Counted from the stretch's first letter, positions 42,432-51,405 are shown. The stretch is DNA of 64,000 nt from Spirochaetales bacterium (GCA_027021365.1 JALUUM010000032.1:124001-188000); one strand, 5' to 3'. Numbers and translations: made by a program. The notes: generated by a model from the sequence alone, not told the origin.

Positions 42432-43598
42432 TCAACCTGTTCTCGAACTTGCCTTTAGCTGTTCTATTTCTTCATCCTTCAGGCTCCGTTTTATTACGAT
42501 GCCATTTTCTTCCGATGTCTGAACAACCGTGGAACTTTCTGTAATGTTATTACTGGCACCAGAGAGTATCTTTACAAAGGGGAATTTGGGATTTTTAGGG
42601 TTTGCCTTTACCACAATTCCTTGAGCACCATTGGAGAGAAGTACGAAGGTACCTAGCGGATATATGGAAAGCCTGTAGATGAGAGCTTTGAAAACATTCT
42701 CATCATACTTTGTTCTGTTTCCTTTTAGCAAGTCGAGAATCGCCTGATGTCCATCGAGATGTTCCTTGAAAGGCCTCGGAGTTACAGCCGCCTCATATGA
42801 ACATGCAATGGCAATGATTTTTGCATAGGGGGATATCTTCTCACCCCTTAGTCCCTTCGGATAGCCGGAACCATCCATTCGCTCATGATGTTCGAGGGCA
42901 CCCAGTGCTACATTTTCCGGTAAAGAGAATGCCTTCAGGATTCTGTAGCCCAGTATAGTATGTGTGGTAAGGGCCCGTTTTTCCTGATCGGTGAGCCTTC
43001 TGTTCTCCATGTACAGATTCTTGGGTAGTTTGAACATCCCGATATCATGGAGAAGAGCAGAGATCCCCAGCTCTATCATTCTATGCGGTGTGAGTTTCAA
43101 AAAACTTCCCAGGGTGATTGAGAGTATGGCAGTATTCACACTGTGAGCGATGAGATAGTTGGGAAGCGTGATCTTGGTTTCGGTGAACCTCAGGAGGTTG
43201 TCCCTGTTGTTCTGTTCCATCTCTATCATTTTCTTTATATTTTCCGTTATTAGTGAAACGTTCAGTCTGTTTTCACCGATAAATGTCGTAAATACCGTTT
43301 TTGTAAAGTCAAGCATCTCAATATAGAAAAGTTTTGCCTCTTCAAGTCTTTTCTTTTCTGTAATATTCTCCTCCAGCACGGCAAAGGCCTCTCCCTCTTC
43401 ACCCTTTTTGAGGTAGTCAGGTTTGTCTATTATATTGCCATCGGTGTAGACTGACAGGTAGTGCCATTTCTGTAACCTCCTTAGCAATTTCTCTGAAATA
43501 GGAGTATCGGGAGAGAGAATTATGTAATCAGTATCAATGTAAACCGGCGAATCGAAATACATTCCCTCTTTGAGGTTTTTAATGTCAATTGTTTTCAT
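42432..43598 (-). CDS. HD-GYP domain cyclic-di-GMP phosphodiesterase
   Basis: 388 residues. An N-terminal DUF3391-like part (IDIKNLKEGMYFDSPVYI) precedes a canonical HD-GYP domain with LLHDIGMFKLP, HTILGYRIL, EHHERMDGSGYPKG and the C-terminal NRTKYDENVFKAL. All metal-binding residues and the GYP triplet are intact, unlike the GYL paralogue at 29742. The start codon was chosen as the second of two adjacent ATGs because it has the correct distance from GGAG. Confidence 0.92.
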   Translation of the reverse strand: MKTIDIKNLKEGMYFDSPVYIDTDYIILSPDTPISEKLLRRLQKWHYLSVYTDGNIIDKPDYLKKGEEGEAFAVLEENITEKKRLEEAKLFYIEMLDFTKTVFTTFIGENRLNVSLITENIKKMIEMEQNNRDNLLRFTETKITLPNYLIAHSVNTAILSITLGSFLKLTPHRMIELGISALLHDIGMFKLPKNLYMENRRLTDQEKRALTTHTILGYRILKAFSLPENVALGALEHHERMDGSGYPKGLRGEKISPYAKIIAIACSYEAAVTPRPFKEHLDGHQAILDLLKGNRTKYDENVFKALIYRLSIYPLGTFVLLSNGAQGIVVKANPKNPKFPFVKILSGASNNITESSTVVQTSEENGIVIKRSLKDEEIEQLKASSRTG

Positions 43599-43669
43599 CA
43601 TTGGCTCCAAGCAGTTGAATATTGAATAATATTATCATAGAATCTGTAAAATTATAAGTGAGGTAAGAA

Positions 43670-44476
43670 TTGAAGTTTAAAACAATTCTGGTGCTGTTCA
43701 ATGTCGTTCTGATATTTGCCTTCCTTTCTATTCTCCTTTTGCCCCTTATCATTATCGGCAGCGATTTCTTTTTTCTTTTTGTTTCAAGAAACTGGTATAT
43801 TCTACTGGCTTTCCTGATCGTAATAATATCAATAAATATATATTTTGCAATGAAGTGGAAACTTTTCAATCTTCTGGAAGAAGAAAAATGGGATGCCCTT
43901 ATAGATTACCTCGAAGAACAGATTTATCAAAAGGGAAAGATGTACAGGGATTTTATTAAGGTGCTTTTGAATACGTATCTCATAACATCCCGTCTTGAGT
44001 CTATCAGGAAACTGGAGGTGTACCTGGGTGAAAAAAAACCAGGACTTATTAACAGGTATCCGCTCGCATTCAGCGTTCCTTACCTGCTGAAATCCGAGCC
44101 GAAGGAAGCGGAGAAATTCTTTGGTAAGTTGCTTTCCGCCGGCAACCTCGCAGAGAGGGAATGGATAAAATGGAATTATGCCTTTGCATTGATGCAGGAA
44201 AAACAGTTCGATATTGCAAGAGAGGAGTTGCTGGAACTGTATGAAAACGGCAGAAAGTTTATCCCCTTTCTCCTAACACTGTACTTTCTTAATTCTTATA
44301 GCCGCTACGATGAATCTATCAGGGAAAAGGTAGAGAGAGGAAAGGAGAAATTACTACTTGAAAAAAACATGAAGAAGCTTAACAGGGAAATATCATCTTC
44401 CAGCGAGAATATGGAAGCATTGATTCTTTCTCAGATCATTGAAGAGGCCTATAACTGGCTCAATGAGAGGAAGTAA
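43670..44476 (+). CDS. Membrane-anchored helical-repeat protein
   Basis: 268 residues. Two N-terminal hydrophobic segments (about 5-27 and 43-63) are followed by a cytoplasmic or periplasmic helical region with TPR-like spacing (WIKWNYAFALMQEKQFDIAREELLEL, described by pattern only). Not recognised further. TTG start with a good SD GTGAGGT. The end overlaps the convergent CPBP protease gene by 17 bases. Confidence 0.72.
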   Translation: MKFKTILVLFNVVLIFAFLSILLLPLIIIGSDFFFLFVSRNWYILLAFLIVIISINIYFAMKWKLFNLLEEEKWDALIDYLEEQIYQKGKMYRDFIKVLLNTYLITSRLESIRKLEVYLGEKKPGLINRYPLAFSVPYLLKSEPKEAEKFFGKLLSAGNLAEREWIKWNYAFALMQEKQFDIAREELLELYENGRKFIPFLLTLYFLNSYSRYDESIREKVERGKEKLLLEKNMKKLNREISSSSENMEALILSQIIEEAYNWLNERK

Positions 44477-45050
44477 AAATATTCTTTCTCTCATTTAAGG
44501 TAACGTATCCTATATCGTTCAGTATATGTATAAGAACTGCTGTCCAGATACTTCCCGTGTAGTAGATCCCAAGCGCACAGAAAAAACTTACAAGGGTGGC
44601 ACCTGTCCAGTAGAGAGGCCTTCTCCAGGTAGCTATATAGATCATTGAAGAGAGTGCTACAGAGATGACCATGGCAGCTCCTGTACCCCACATACCGTTG
44701 ATTATAGAGAAGAACACCCCTCTGTATAAAAATTCTTCCGATGGAATCTGTAAGAAGAGAATGAATATCTGAGAGAGTACGAAGGACTTGGAGAAGTCCC
44801 GTTTTTTCAGTTTTATGCCCCTGTTATAAACTATGTGGAAAATCAGGCATGCGATTCCCACTAGTACTCCGGTAAGAAGAGCAATCCTGTCAATCTGCAA
44901 GCTCCGGGGAAACAGTCTACCAATGACAGACAGACTGAAAAGTATTTCTATCAATCTCAGTACGAATTCAAATCTTACCGATTTGAAAGGATACGGGAAG
45001 GACCACATATGAAGCACAAATGCGAGGGTAAGTATCACTATTTCAAGCAT
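44460..45050 (-). CDS. CPBP-family intramembrane metalloprotease (CAAX protease-like)
   Basis: 196 residues, with about five to six membrane segments. The catalytic motif EEFLYRG (EExxxR) and the later IHILND (HxxxN/D) motif of the Abi/CPBP family are present. Such proteases process CAAX-type or other membrane substrates; the substrate here is unknown. A TATAAT about 20 bases upstream and GAGGGTGAA SD support the ATG at 45050. It lies between the HD-GYP/TPR genes and the cobalamin riboswitch. Confidence 0.87.
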   Translation of the reverse strand: MLEIVILTLAFVLHMWSFPYPFKSVRFEFVLRLIEILFSLSVIGRLFPRSLQIDRIALLTGVLVGIACLIFHIVYNRGIKLKKRDFSKSFVLSQIFILFLQIPSEEFLYRGVFFSIINGMWGTGAAMVISVALSSMIYIATWRRPLYWTGATLVSFFCALGIYYTGSIWTAVLIHILNDIGYVTLNERKNIFTSSH

Positions 45051-45098
45051 TTCACCCTCGAACGTTATTATAAGAAGGGAAGATAGTCAATCTAAGAA

Positions 45099-45127
45099 TT
45101 GACAAAGGTGGGATGTGCGTGTATTAT
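45099..45127 (+). promoter_or_regulatory. Promoter of the cobalamin uptake operon
   Basis: TTGACA (45099-45104), 17-base spacer, TATTAT (45122-45127). Transcription would begin about 45134, just before the riboswitch. Confidence 0.65.
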
Positions 45128-45133
45128 CAATCA

Positions 45134-45270
45134 CTGGCCTTTCAAGGGAAGGCGGTGAAAATCCGCCGCGGACGCGCCACTGTAATCGGGGACGAAAGCC
45201 CACTCATGCCACTGGGAAACCGGGAAGGCTGGGCATTAGGATGAACCGAGAGCCAGGAAACCTTGGGGTT
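45134..45270 (+). promoter_or_regulatory. Cobalamin (B12) riboswitch
   Basis: The conserved blocks of the cobalamin riboswitch are in order: GGCGGTGAAAATCCGCC near 45151-45167, GCCACTGTAA near 45176-45185, GCCACTGGGAAACCGGGAA near 45208-45226 and the B12-box-type GAGCCAGGAAACC near 45250-45262. It lies in the roughly 200-base leader of a BtuF-BtuC-BtuD type operon, so importer expression should fall when B12 is bound. No intrinsic terminator follows. Instead a hairpin covers the SD sequence, pointing to translational control. Confidence 0.92.
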
Positions 45271-45276
45271 CTTGAA

Positions 45277-45326
45277 GTGCAAAAACTGCTTCGGCGGTGC
45301 CTGCACGCGAAAATTTTGCAGGAGGT
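45277..45326 (+). promoter_or_regulatory. Candidate SD-sequestering and anti-sequestering hairpins
   Basis: CCTGCA (45300-45305) can pair with TGCAGG (45317-45322), which includes the first bases of the AGGAGG SD sequence (45320-45325). GTGCA (45277-45281) can pair with TGCAC (45302-45306), which would free the SD. The two pairings are exclusive. Confidence 0.45.
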
Positions 45327-45331
45327 TCATG

Positions 45332-46468
45332 ATGAAAAAATTCATCCATTTCAAAATTCCTAAAATTCACGCAAAAAGCGCAAAAATAGGTATAAACTCG
45401 AAGGCACCGAGCACCTGGGAATCCGGTTTTTCTCGTGTGATTTCAGGTTTATTATCTTCTATTGTACTTCTCGTTATGCTGCTGCTTTTCATGGCAATAA
45501 CGATTTTTCCTGGAAGCACTGAGGGAAGTTATGAACCTGGTGCACCGGCAACCGTTACCACAGAATCTGCAGAACCTGCTAAAACCGTATCCTCGGGCGA
45601 TTATCCTCTTACCGTGGAGGATGATCTGGGCAATGATGTTTTCCTAAAGTCCAAACCAGTAAGAATCGCCTCGGGGACCCTTATGACGGATGAGATTCTT
45701 CTATCACTTGTAGATCATAAGAGACTGATAGCCGTCACAAAGCTATCGGAAGATCCGGGAATTTCAAATGTTGCAGGAGAGGTAGCAGGTATTCCCAACA
45801 AGATCACTCTGAATGTCGAACTTATCATATCGATATCACCCGACATTGTTTTTCTTGCCAGCTGGAGTGATGCTTCAAAGGTTAAGCAGCTTAGGGATGC
45901 TGGACTTGCCGTTTTTCAATTGAAATCACCGCTAACGATAGATGAGGTCGAAGCATCTATCAAAAAAATTGCACGTGTTGTTGGTGAGAGAGAAAAAGGC
46001 GACCAGATTGTTTCTTGGATGGAAGGTAAGCTCGATGCCGTTCATAAGAGAATTGCCTCGATTCCGGAGACCAACAGGCTCAAAGTGATGGATTACGGAA
46101 CATGGGGATCGTCCTTTGGCGCCGGTTCTTCCTGGGATGATATAGTTAAACATGCCGGCCTTATAAATGCAGTTGCTTCACTAAAGGCGGATCAATGGGG
46201 AAATGTTCCCATATCGAAGGAAAAATTGGTAGAAATCGACCCTGATATTCTTATTCTTCCCGCCTGGGTCTGGGGTGATCCGACTGGTGCAGATAAATTT
46301 TTCAAGAAAATTGTAACTGACCCCAGTCTGGCCACAGTTAAAGCAGTGAAGAACAGCAGGGTTTACAGGATACCGGAAAAGTACAAGGCTTCCACTTCGC
46401 AGTATATTGTGTATGCAGTGGAAGAACTGGCAAAGCTGGCTTATCCGGATAAATTCGTAAAAAAATAA
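45332..46468 (+). CDS. btuF: Cobalamin/corrinoid ABC transporter substrate-binding protein
   Basis: 378 residues. The periplasmic-binding fold (TroA/BtuF-type) spans about 80-370, with motifs such as NVELIISISPDIVFLA and DPDILILPAW. A membrane segment lies near residues 35-55 after a basic cytoplasmic N-terminus of about 30 residues, and there is no lipobox, so it is anchored by a helix rather than lipid. The second of two ATGs was chosen for spacing to AGGAGG. The riboswitch upstream assigns it to B12 or a corrinoid (inference for the exact ligand). Confidence 0.85.
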   Translation: MKKFIHFKIPKIHAKSAKIGINSKAPSTWESGFSRVISGLLSSIVLLVMLLLFMAITIFPGSTEGSYEPGAPATVTTESAEPAKTVSSGDYPLTVEDDLGNDVFLKSKPVRIASGTLMTDEILLSLVDHKRLIAVTKLSEDPGISNVAGEVAGIPNKITLNVELIISISPDIVFLASWSDASKVKQLRDAGLAVFQLKSPLTIDEVEASIKKIARVVGEREKGDQIVSWMEGKLDAVHKRIASIPETNRLKVMDYGTWGSSFGAGSSWDDIVKHAGLINAVASLKADQWGNVPISKEKLVEIDPDILILPAWVWGDPTGADKFFKKIVTDPSLATVKAVKNSRVYRIPEKYKASTSQYIVYAVEELAKLAYPDKFVKK

Positions 46469-46484
46469 TCATGAAGTATTCCAG

Positions 46485-47543
46485 TTGAAGAAATCAGAAG
46501 CAGGTATCAGGCACAGGATTTTAAGAATCACCGTTTTGCTTCTTGTATTGCTCTTCTTAGTGATTCTCATTGCGGTAGGCATCGGTGCCGTGTTCGTATC
46601 ACCTTTGGACATTTTCAAAGCACTTCTCCAATGGGGAGGTGCCATTTTAAAAAAACCGGTACCTCCAAAGGTCATCTCTATAATAATGTTCATAAGACTT
46701 CCGCGGGTGATCACTGCAGCTATTGTGGGGCTTTCACTCGCAGTGGCAGGTGCATCGATGCAGGGATTGCTGCGAAATCCCATGGCAAGCCCTGATATAC
46801 TTGGTGTATCGGCAGGCGGAAGCCTTGGTGCGGTGATTGCTATACACACGGGATTGTTCACGCTTAGCATGTTCATGCTTCCCCTCATGGCCATCCTGGG
46901 TTCGCTTCTCGCCTCAGCCCTGATATTCCTTATTGCAAGCAACAGAGGCTCAACTTCGCTCCTCTTTGTAATCATAGCAGGGATGGCTGTATCTTCTTTC
47001 CTGAATGGTCTGATTTCTGTGGTACTGTTGTTCTCCAGGCAGTGGGAGATAAGCCAGTTCATTTTCTGGACCATGGGAGGGCTCGGTGGTAGAAGCTGGG
47101 GCCATGTTCTTCTCGTTTTGCCATTTCTTGTTCCTGCCATAACAATCCTCTTTCTCTTTTCACGAGAATTGAACCTCTTTATGCTGGGTGAGGAGAGTGC
47201 CTTTGCCACTGGCTTGAATGTGGAGACTGTGAAGAGAATCATATTGATTCTATCGGCTGTTATAACCGGGCTATCCGTTTCGATTAGCGGAACGATTGGT
47301 TTTGTCGGCCTCCTTGTCCCCCATTTTTTCAGACTGCTGTTGGGTAACGACTACAGACTGCTTCTTCCGGTCTCAGCCCTGGGTGGAGCTTCGTTCCTCG
47401 TACTGTGCGATCTAATTGGCAGGGTGATAGTGCCTCCATTTGAAATAAGGGTTGGCATCATAACGTCTCTTCTTGGTGCTCCCTATCTGATTACTATGAT
47501 ACTCAGGTATCAGAAAAGAGGTTTCATAGCCTTCAAGGTATGA
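46485..47543 (+). CDS. btuC: FecCD/BtuC-type permease for cobalamin
   Basis: 352 residues with about nine to ten membrane segments. Typical stretches are RLPRVITAAIVGLSLAVAGASMQGLLRNP, here read by its RLPR and QG-x-x-RNPMASPDILG patterns, and the late GTIGFVGLLVPH motif. The start is TTG at 46485. Just upstream a five-codon frame (ATG at 46471) ends at a TGA overlapping that TTG. It sits between the binding protein and the ATPase in one operon. Confidence 0.92.
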   Translation: MKKSEAGIRHRILRITVLLLVLLFLVILIAVGIGAVFVSPLDIFKALLQWGGAILKKPVPPKVISIIMFIRLPRVITAAIVGLSLAVAGASMQGLLRNPMASPDILGVSAGGSLGAVIAIHTGLFTLSMFMLPLMAILGSLLASALIFLIASNRGSTSLLFVIIAGMAVSSFLNGLISVVLLFSRQWEISQFIFWTMGGLGGRSWGHVLLVLPFLVPAITILFLFSRELNLFMLGEESAFATGLNVETVKRIILILSAVITGLSVSISGTIGFVGLLVPHFFRLLLGNDYRLLLPVSALGGASFLVLCDLIGRVIVPPFEIRVGIITSLLGAPYLITMILRYQKRGFIAFKV

Positions 47544-47571
47544 GGGGTAGAAATGTTTCGGGAAAAACGAA

Positions 47572-48924
47572 ATGTCACGTAATGAGGTACTGACAAATGA
47601 GATTCTCAAGGTAGAAAGGCTCACTCATGCTTTCGAAGGCACGAGGGTGATAGATGATATAAGCTTTGCAGTGAAACGGGGAGAATTCCTTGGCCTGATA
47701 GGTCCCAACGGCTCGGGGAAAACCACTCTTTTGAAGTTGATTGACGGGATTCTGGTACCGGAAAGCGGGTCGGTAAGAATAAATGGGCTTCCTCTCGGTT
47801 CAATGAAGAGCGGGGAAAGGGCAAAGCTCGTATCATTCATGCTTCAGGATGAAACGCAACATTTGAGTCTCTCACTTCTCGATTTCGTACTGATGGGGAG
47901 ATATCCTTACAAGAAGCGGCTTGAATCCTACTCACGGGAAGACCTGGAGATTGCAGAGAGGTCAATCGATTATGTAGGCCTTTCCGGCCTTGAGCGAAGA
48001 AGCTACGACACCCTTTCAACCGGAGAAAAGCAGCTTTCAATACTTGCAAGAATTCTGACACAGGAAACGGATATCATTCTGCTGGATGAGCCAACCTCGA
48101 ATCTCGATATAAAACACCAGAATGAAATATTTTCCATACTCTTCGAACTTGCACTTGAGGGTAAAACTGTAGTTTCGGCGATACATAACCTGAATATTGC
48201 CGCTCGCTACTGTACCCGGCTGCTGCTCCTGCGAAAGGGCAGGCTGGTAGCCGATGGCAGGGTAGAAGATGTTATAAAACCAGAATTCCTGAATCCGGTC
48301 TATGAGGTGGAGACGATTGTTTCCACAAATCCCTCAACGGGATATCTTTCCGTTGATGTGACCCCGGGAGCAACGAGGAAAGGGCCTGCAGGCTTAAGAG
48401 GTGGATTAGGTGCGCAGTTGGGAGAGAAGTTCGGAGGGAGACCGGGAGGAAGGGGAGAAGAATCTTTCGGTAAGACGATACACCTCATAGGCGGAGGGGG
48501 CAGTTCTGTCAATCTGACAAGGGAACTATTCCGTCGCGGTTTTAAGATTACGGGGGGAATCGCACATGAAGGGGATACCGATCTTGTTCTCTGGAAGAAT
48601 CTGAAAATAGATCATCTCTCAGTTCCTCCCTTCTCCCGTATTTCCAAGGTTGAAGTGGAAATGGCAAAGAGGTTTGTCAAAGACGCAGACCTCACCGTTC
48701 TCTGTTCTTTTCCGGTTGGTAACGGAAACTTGGGTAATCTTATCCTTGCAGGGTATTCAGAAAGACTTGTAATCATCGATGATTCGGAGGAAGTTTTAAA
48801 GAGAACCTTCTTTTCGGAAAAAGCAAAGGTCCTTTTCAATCGGCTGTTGAAGAATGAGAATTCCCTTGTGGTCGAAAACTACAGGGAGCTCATCGATAGG
48901 ATCGACAAACTCACCTCATGTTGA
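47572..48924 (+). CDS. btuD: BtuD-type ABC ATPase with an extra C-terminal domain
   Basis: 450 residues. Residues 1 to about 245 are an ABC ATPase with Walker A GPNGSGKTT, signature LSTGEKQL, Walker B ILLDEP and the switch His in AIHNLN. A Gly/Arg-rich linker follows (about 260-300). The last 150 residues (from IHLIGGGGSSVNLTRELFRRG) look like a Rossmann-type nucleotide- or corrinoid-related domain seen fused to ABC ATPases in other anaerobes. Its job is not known to me. Third gene of the riboswitch operon. Confidence 0.85.
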   Translation: MSRNEVLTNEILKVERLTHAFEGTRVIDDISFAVKRGEFLGLIGPNGSGKTTLLKLIDGILVPESGSVRINGLPLGSMKSGERAKLVSFMLQDETQHLSLSLLDFVLMGRYPYKKRLESYSREDLEIAERSIDYVGLSGLERRSYDTLSTGEKQLSILARILTQETDIILLDEPTSNLDIKHQNEIFSILFELALEGKTVVSAIHNLNIAARYCTRLLLLRKGRLVADGRVEDVIKPEFLNPVYEVETIVSTNPSTGYLSVDVTPGATRKGPAGLRGGLGAQLGEKFGGRPGGRGEESFGKTIHLIGGGGSSVNLTRELFRRGFKITGGIAHEGDTDLVLWKNLKIDHLSVPPFSRISKVEVEMAKRFVKDADLTVLCSFPVGNGNLGNLILAGYSERLVIIDDSEEVLKRTFFSEKAKVLFNRLLKNENSLVVENYRELIDRIDKLTSC

Positions 48925-48949
48925 TACTTACCGCCCTGCACTCCTGTCT

Positions 48950-49441
48950 TTAACGTGCATTCAGTACACTCCCGCGTTCAAGCGCTATCTTTCCTGTCCT
49001 GATCGATTCGAGTATGTTGTAGTTCTTGAAGAGGTTGAAGGCATTGTCCACCATGGAAGAGTTTCCCGTAACCTCGAGTATCCATATGTCTTCGGTGGAA
49101 TCGATTATCCTTGCCTGGACTGCTGTTATTATCTGCAAGAGCTCGCCTCTCTTGTCTTCCTCCACCTTCAATTTTAGCAGTGCATGTTCCCTTTCTACGG
49201 ACAATTGTGGTTTTATATCCCAGGCTCTTATTACATGTATCAGTTTCTGGAGTTGTTTCCTCACCTGTTCCAGAACGTTGTCGTCTCCCTTTACCACTAT
49301 TGTGAATCTGCTCTTTCCGGGAATCTCAGTGTGGCCTACGCTCATCGATTCTATGTTGAATCCCCTCCGTGAAAACAAACCGGATATTCTTGTCAGAACT
49401 CCCGGAGTATCATCGCAGTAAACCGAAATTGTATGTTTCAT
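48950..49441 (-). CDS. ilvN: Acetolactate synthase small (regulatory) subunit
   Basis: 163 residues, the length of IlvH-type subunits. It starts with the ACT domain (ISVYCDDTPGVLTRISGLFSRRGFNIESMSVG), which binds valine for feedback control, and has the second half ending EVTGNSSMVDNAFNLF. It pairs with the catalytic subunit encoded just upstream (9 bases apart). SD TAGGAG. Confidence 0.93.
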   Translation of the reverse strand: MKHTISVYCDDTPGVLTRISGLFSRRGFNIESMSVGHTEIPGKSRFTIVVKGDDNVLEQVRKQLQKLIHVIRAWDIKPQLSVEREHALLKLKVEEDKRGELLQIITAVQARIIDSTEDIWILEVTGNSSMVDNAFNLFKNYNILESIRTGKIALERGSVLNAR

Positions 49442-49450
49442 ATTCTTCTC

Positions 49451-51127
49451 CTATTCCAAAATGTCTAAAAGTGTATCACCTACAACCATCGGGTAGGCGT
49501 TCTCCTTTTCTTCAAGAATGAAATCTATAACTACAGGCCTTTCACTCTCCAGACCTTTGGAGATTGCCGATTCGATATCCTTTTCCTCTGTTACACGGAT
49601 ACCAACTGCTCCCATGCTCTCTGCGAGTTTTGCATAGTCCACAATCCGTTCTAGATCACATGCATTGTACCTCTTTCCGTAGAGAACATCCTGGAGCTGG
49701 TGAATCATGCCAAGGCAGTAGTCATTCATGATTAGGATGAGAACTGGAATGTTGTACTGCACTGCAGAGGCAATCTGCTGGCTCGTCATGAAGAAGGAAC
49801 CATCACCTGCTATTACTGCCACTTTCTTATCCGGCCTCGCCACTTTGGCACCGATGGCAGCAGGTACGCTGAATCCCATCGTACCAAGTCCTCCCGATGT
49901 AAGAAAGGATCTTGGCGTGTCAACGGGAAAGTAATGAGCGGCAAACATCTGATGCTTTCCCACATCAGTAACGAGAATGATATCACCGGCTACCTCTTTG
50001 AGCTTTCTGATTATATTCGGTGTGTTGACACCTTCCATCCTGCCACGGAGCGGATGCTTTTTTCTGACCGATGCAAGGTGTAAAATCCACTCCTCGTGTT
50101 TCGATCCGTCGATGTTTGATTTTTTCAATTGCTTTGTCAATTCTGCAAGGATATGTTTTGCATCGCCAACTATGGGAAGAGTTGCCGGAACATTCTTGCC
50201 TATTTCAGCCGGATCTATATCGATGTGAATGATGGATGCCTGTGTGGCAAAATTTTGGAGTTTCCCCGTACTTCTGTTACTGAATCTCACCCCGATTGCA
50301 ACAATTGTATCCGCTTCACTAATCGCAGTGTTCGCCTCTACTCTTCCGTGATAACCTATCATGCCGAAGCAGAGCCTGTGCGAATTGGGTATCGAGGCTT
50401 TGCCCATCAGAGTGTAAACGATCGGGAAGTTCCCGCTCTCAGCCAGTTCTATCAGTTCATCCGTTGCATCTGCATGGAAAATACCACCACCTGCCAGTAT
50501 CAGTGGTCTCTTGGATGCTTTTATTTGCTGTATTGCCCTTCGTATCTGCCCGGGATGACCGGTAATCGTCGGTTTGTAGCCCTCCAGCGGCTTTCGCTTC
50601 ACCTCCTGCAGATGAAACTCCTCTTTCTGAACATCGCTGGGGATATCGATAAGAACCGGGCCTTTTCTCCCGGTGGAGGCAAGGTAGAAAGCCTCTTCTA
50701 TCGTTGCCGGGAGTTCACTCGCCCTTTTAACCAGATAGTTGTGCTTGGTAATTGGAATTGTGATTCCTGTCGTATCCACTTCCTGAAAAGCATCGTTTCC
50801 TATCATTGCGCGGGGTACCTGACCGGTTATGGCAATGATTGGTGAGGAATCCATAAATGCCGTGGCAATCCCGGTAACGAGATTGGTGGCTCCCGGTCCA
50901 CTTGTAGCCATACACACACCAACCTTGCCGCTTGCCCTTGCATATCCGTCTGCCATGTGGGCAGCTCCCTGCTCGTGCCTGGCAAGTATGTGTTTGATGG
51001 AAGACTTTGCCAGTTCGTCATATAGGGGAAGGGTTGCGCCTCCCGGGTATCCGAATATATATTCGACCCCCCGGGATTCCAAGGCTTTTATCAGTGCTCT
51101 TGCTCCTGTCGTTTTGCCCTTCTTCAT
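49451..51127 (-). CDS. ilvB: Acetolactate synthase large (catalytic) subunit
   Basis: 558 residues. Thiamine-diphosphate enzyme for the first common step of branched-chain amino-acid synthesis. The Glu that activates ThDP (GYPGG-x-x-LPLYDEL, ARHEQGAAHMADGYA) and the ThDP/Mg motif GDGSFFMTSQQIASA...NDYCLGM are present. The frame is open to 51163, but the ATG at 51127 has GGAGGTGA right upstream. A terminator and a tRNA-Leu/micro-protein unit lie upstream on the same strand. Confidence 0.95.
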   Translation of the reverse strand: MKKGKTTGARALIKALESRGVEYIFGYPGGATLPLYDELAKSSIKHILARHEQGAAHMADGYARASGKVGVCMATSGPGATNLVTGIATAFMDSSPIIAITGQVPRAMIGNDAFQEVDTTGITIPITKHNYLVKRASELPATIEEAFYLASTGRKGPVLIDIPSDVQKEEFHLQEVKRKPLEGYKPTITGHPGQIRRAIQQIKASKRPLILAGGGIFHADATDELIELAESGNFPIVYTLMGKASIPNSHRLCFGMIGYHGRVEANTAISEADTIVAIGVRFSNRSTGKLQNFATQASIIHIDIDPAEIGKNVPATLPIVGDAKHILAELTKQLKKSNIDGSKHEEWILHLASVRKKHPLRGRMEGVNTPNIIRKLKEVAGDIILVTDVGKHQMFAAHYFPVDTPRSFLTSGGLGTMGFSVPAAIGAKVARPDKKVAVIAGDGSFFMTSQQIASAVQYNIPVLILIMNDYCLGMIHQLQDVLYGKRYNACDLERIVDYAKLAESMGAVGIRVTEEKDIESAISKGLESERPVVIDFILEEKENAYPMVVGDTLLDILE

Positions 51128-51182
51128 CGGGTCACCTCCTATCGAGAATATAGAAAACCGCACCTTTGGATTGTGCGTATAA

Positions 51183-51221
51183 TAAAAAAGCCTGCTGTTT
51201 TATAGTGACAGCAGGCTTTTA
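51183..51221 (-). terminator. Intrinsic terminator or attenuator ahead of ilvBN
   Basis: Minus-strand GCCTGCTGT and ACAGCAGGC (51216-51208 and 51198-51190) form a perfect 9-base stem with a 9-base loop, followed by TTTTTTATT. It ends the tRNA-Leu/small-protein transcript and lies 56 bases before the ilvB start, so it could also act as an attenuator if ilvBN is read from upstream. Confidence 0.8.
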
Positions 51222-51237
51222 TTCACCGGATTCCACT

Positions 51238-51405
51238 TCAGCCGCTGCCATTGAAAAACAGAAGGAGTACTACTACTAGGAGTACTGCTACCAGGAGAAG
51301 GAGACCAAAAAGCTGTTCGAGACCGATGACATACGGCATGGTTCTGCCAGAGTAAGAATTTGCAATTGATGTGATGTAACTGTTGTATTCTCTTAGAATA
51401 TCCAA
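51238..51405 (-). CDS. Small single-span membrane protein, 55 residues
   Basis: TTG at 51405 with GGGAG 7 bases upstream opens a frame starting DILREYNSYITSIANSYSG and ending in one strong membrane segment of about 20 residues made of Leu, Val and Ala (LFGLLLLVAVLLVVVLLLFF), then NGSG. Upstream in-frame codons run through the tRNA-Leu gene and are not used. It lies between tRNA-Leu and the terminator on the same strand. Not recognised; a real micro-protein is likely but unproven. Confidence 0.5.
   Translation of the reverse strand: MDILREYNSYITSIANSYSGRTMPYVIGLEQLFGLLLLVAVLLVVVLLLFFNGSG

Noticed and set aside
42426..42439. Perfect inverted repeat CAGGTT-TC-AACCTG as a terminator
   Set aside because: It is at the boundary of two co-directional genes, has a 2-base loop and no T-run on either strand.
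45115..45363. Reading frames covering the cobalamin riboswitch, on both strands
   Set aside because: The sequence matches conserved riboswitch elements and is explained as structured RNA.
46471..46488. Five-codon frame between btuF and btuC as a gene
   Set aside because: It has no SD sequence and is too short to support; its stop overlap with the btuC TTG is noted only in the btuC entry.
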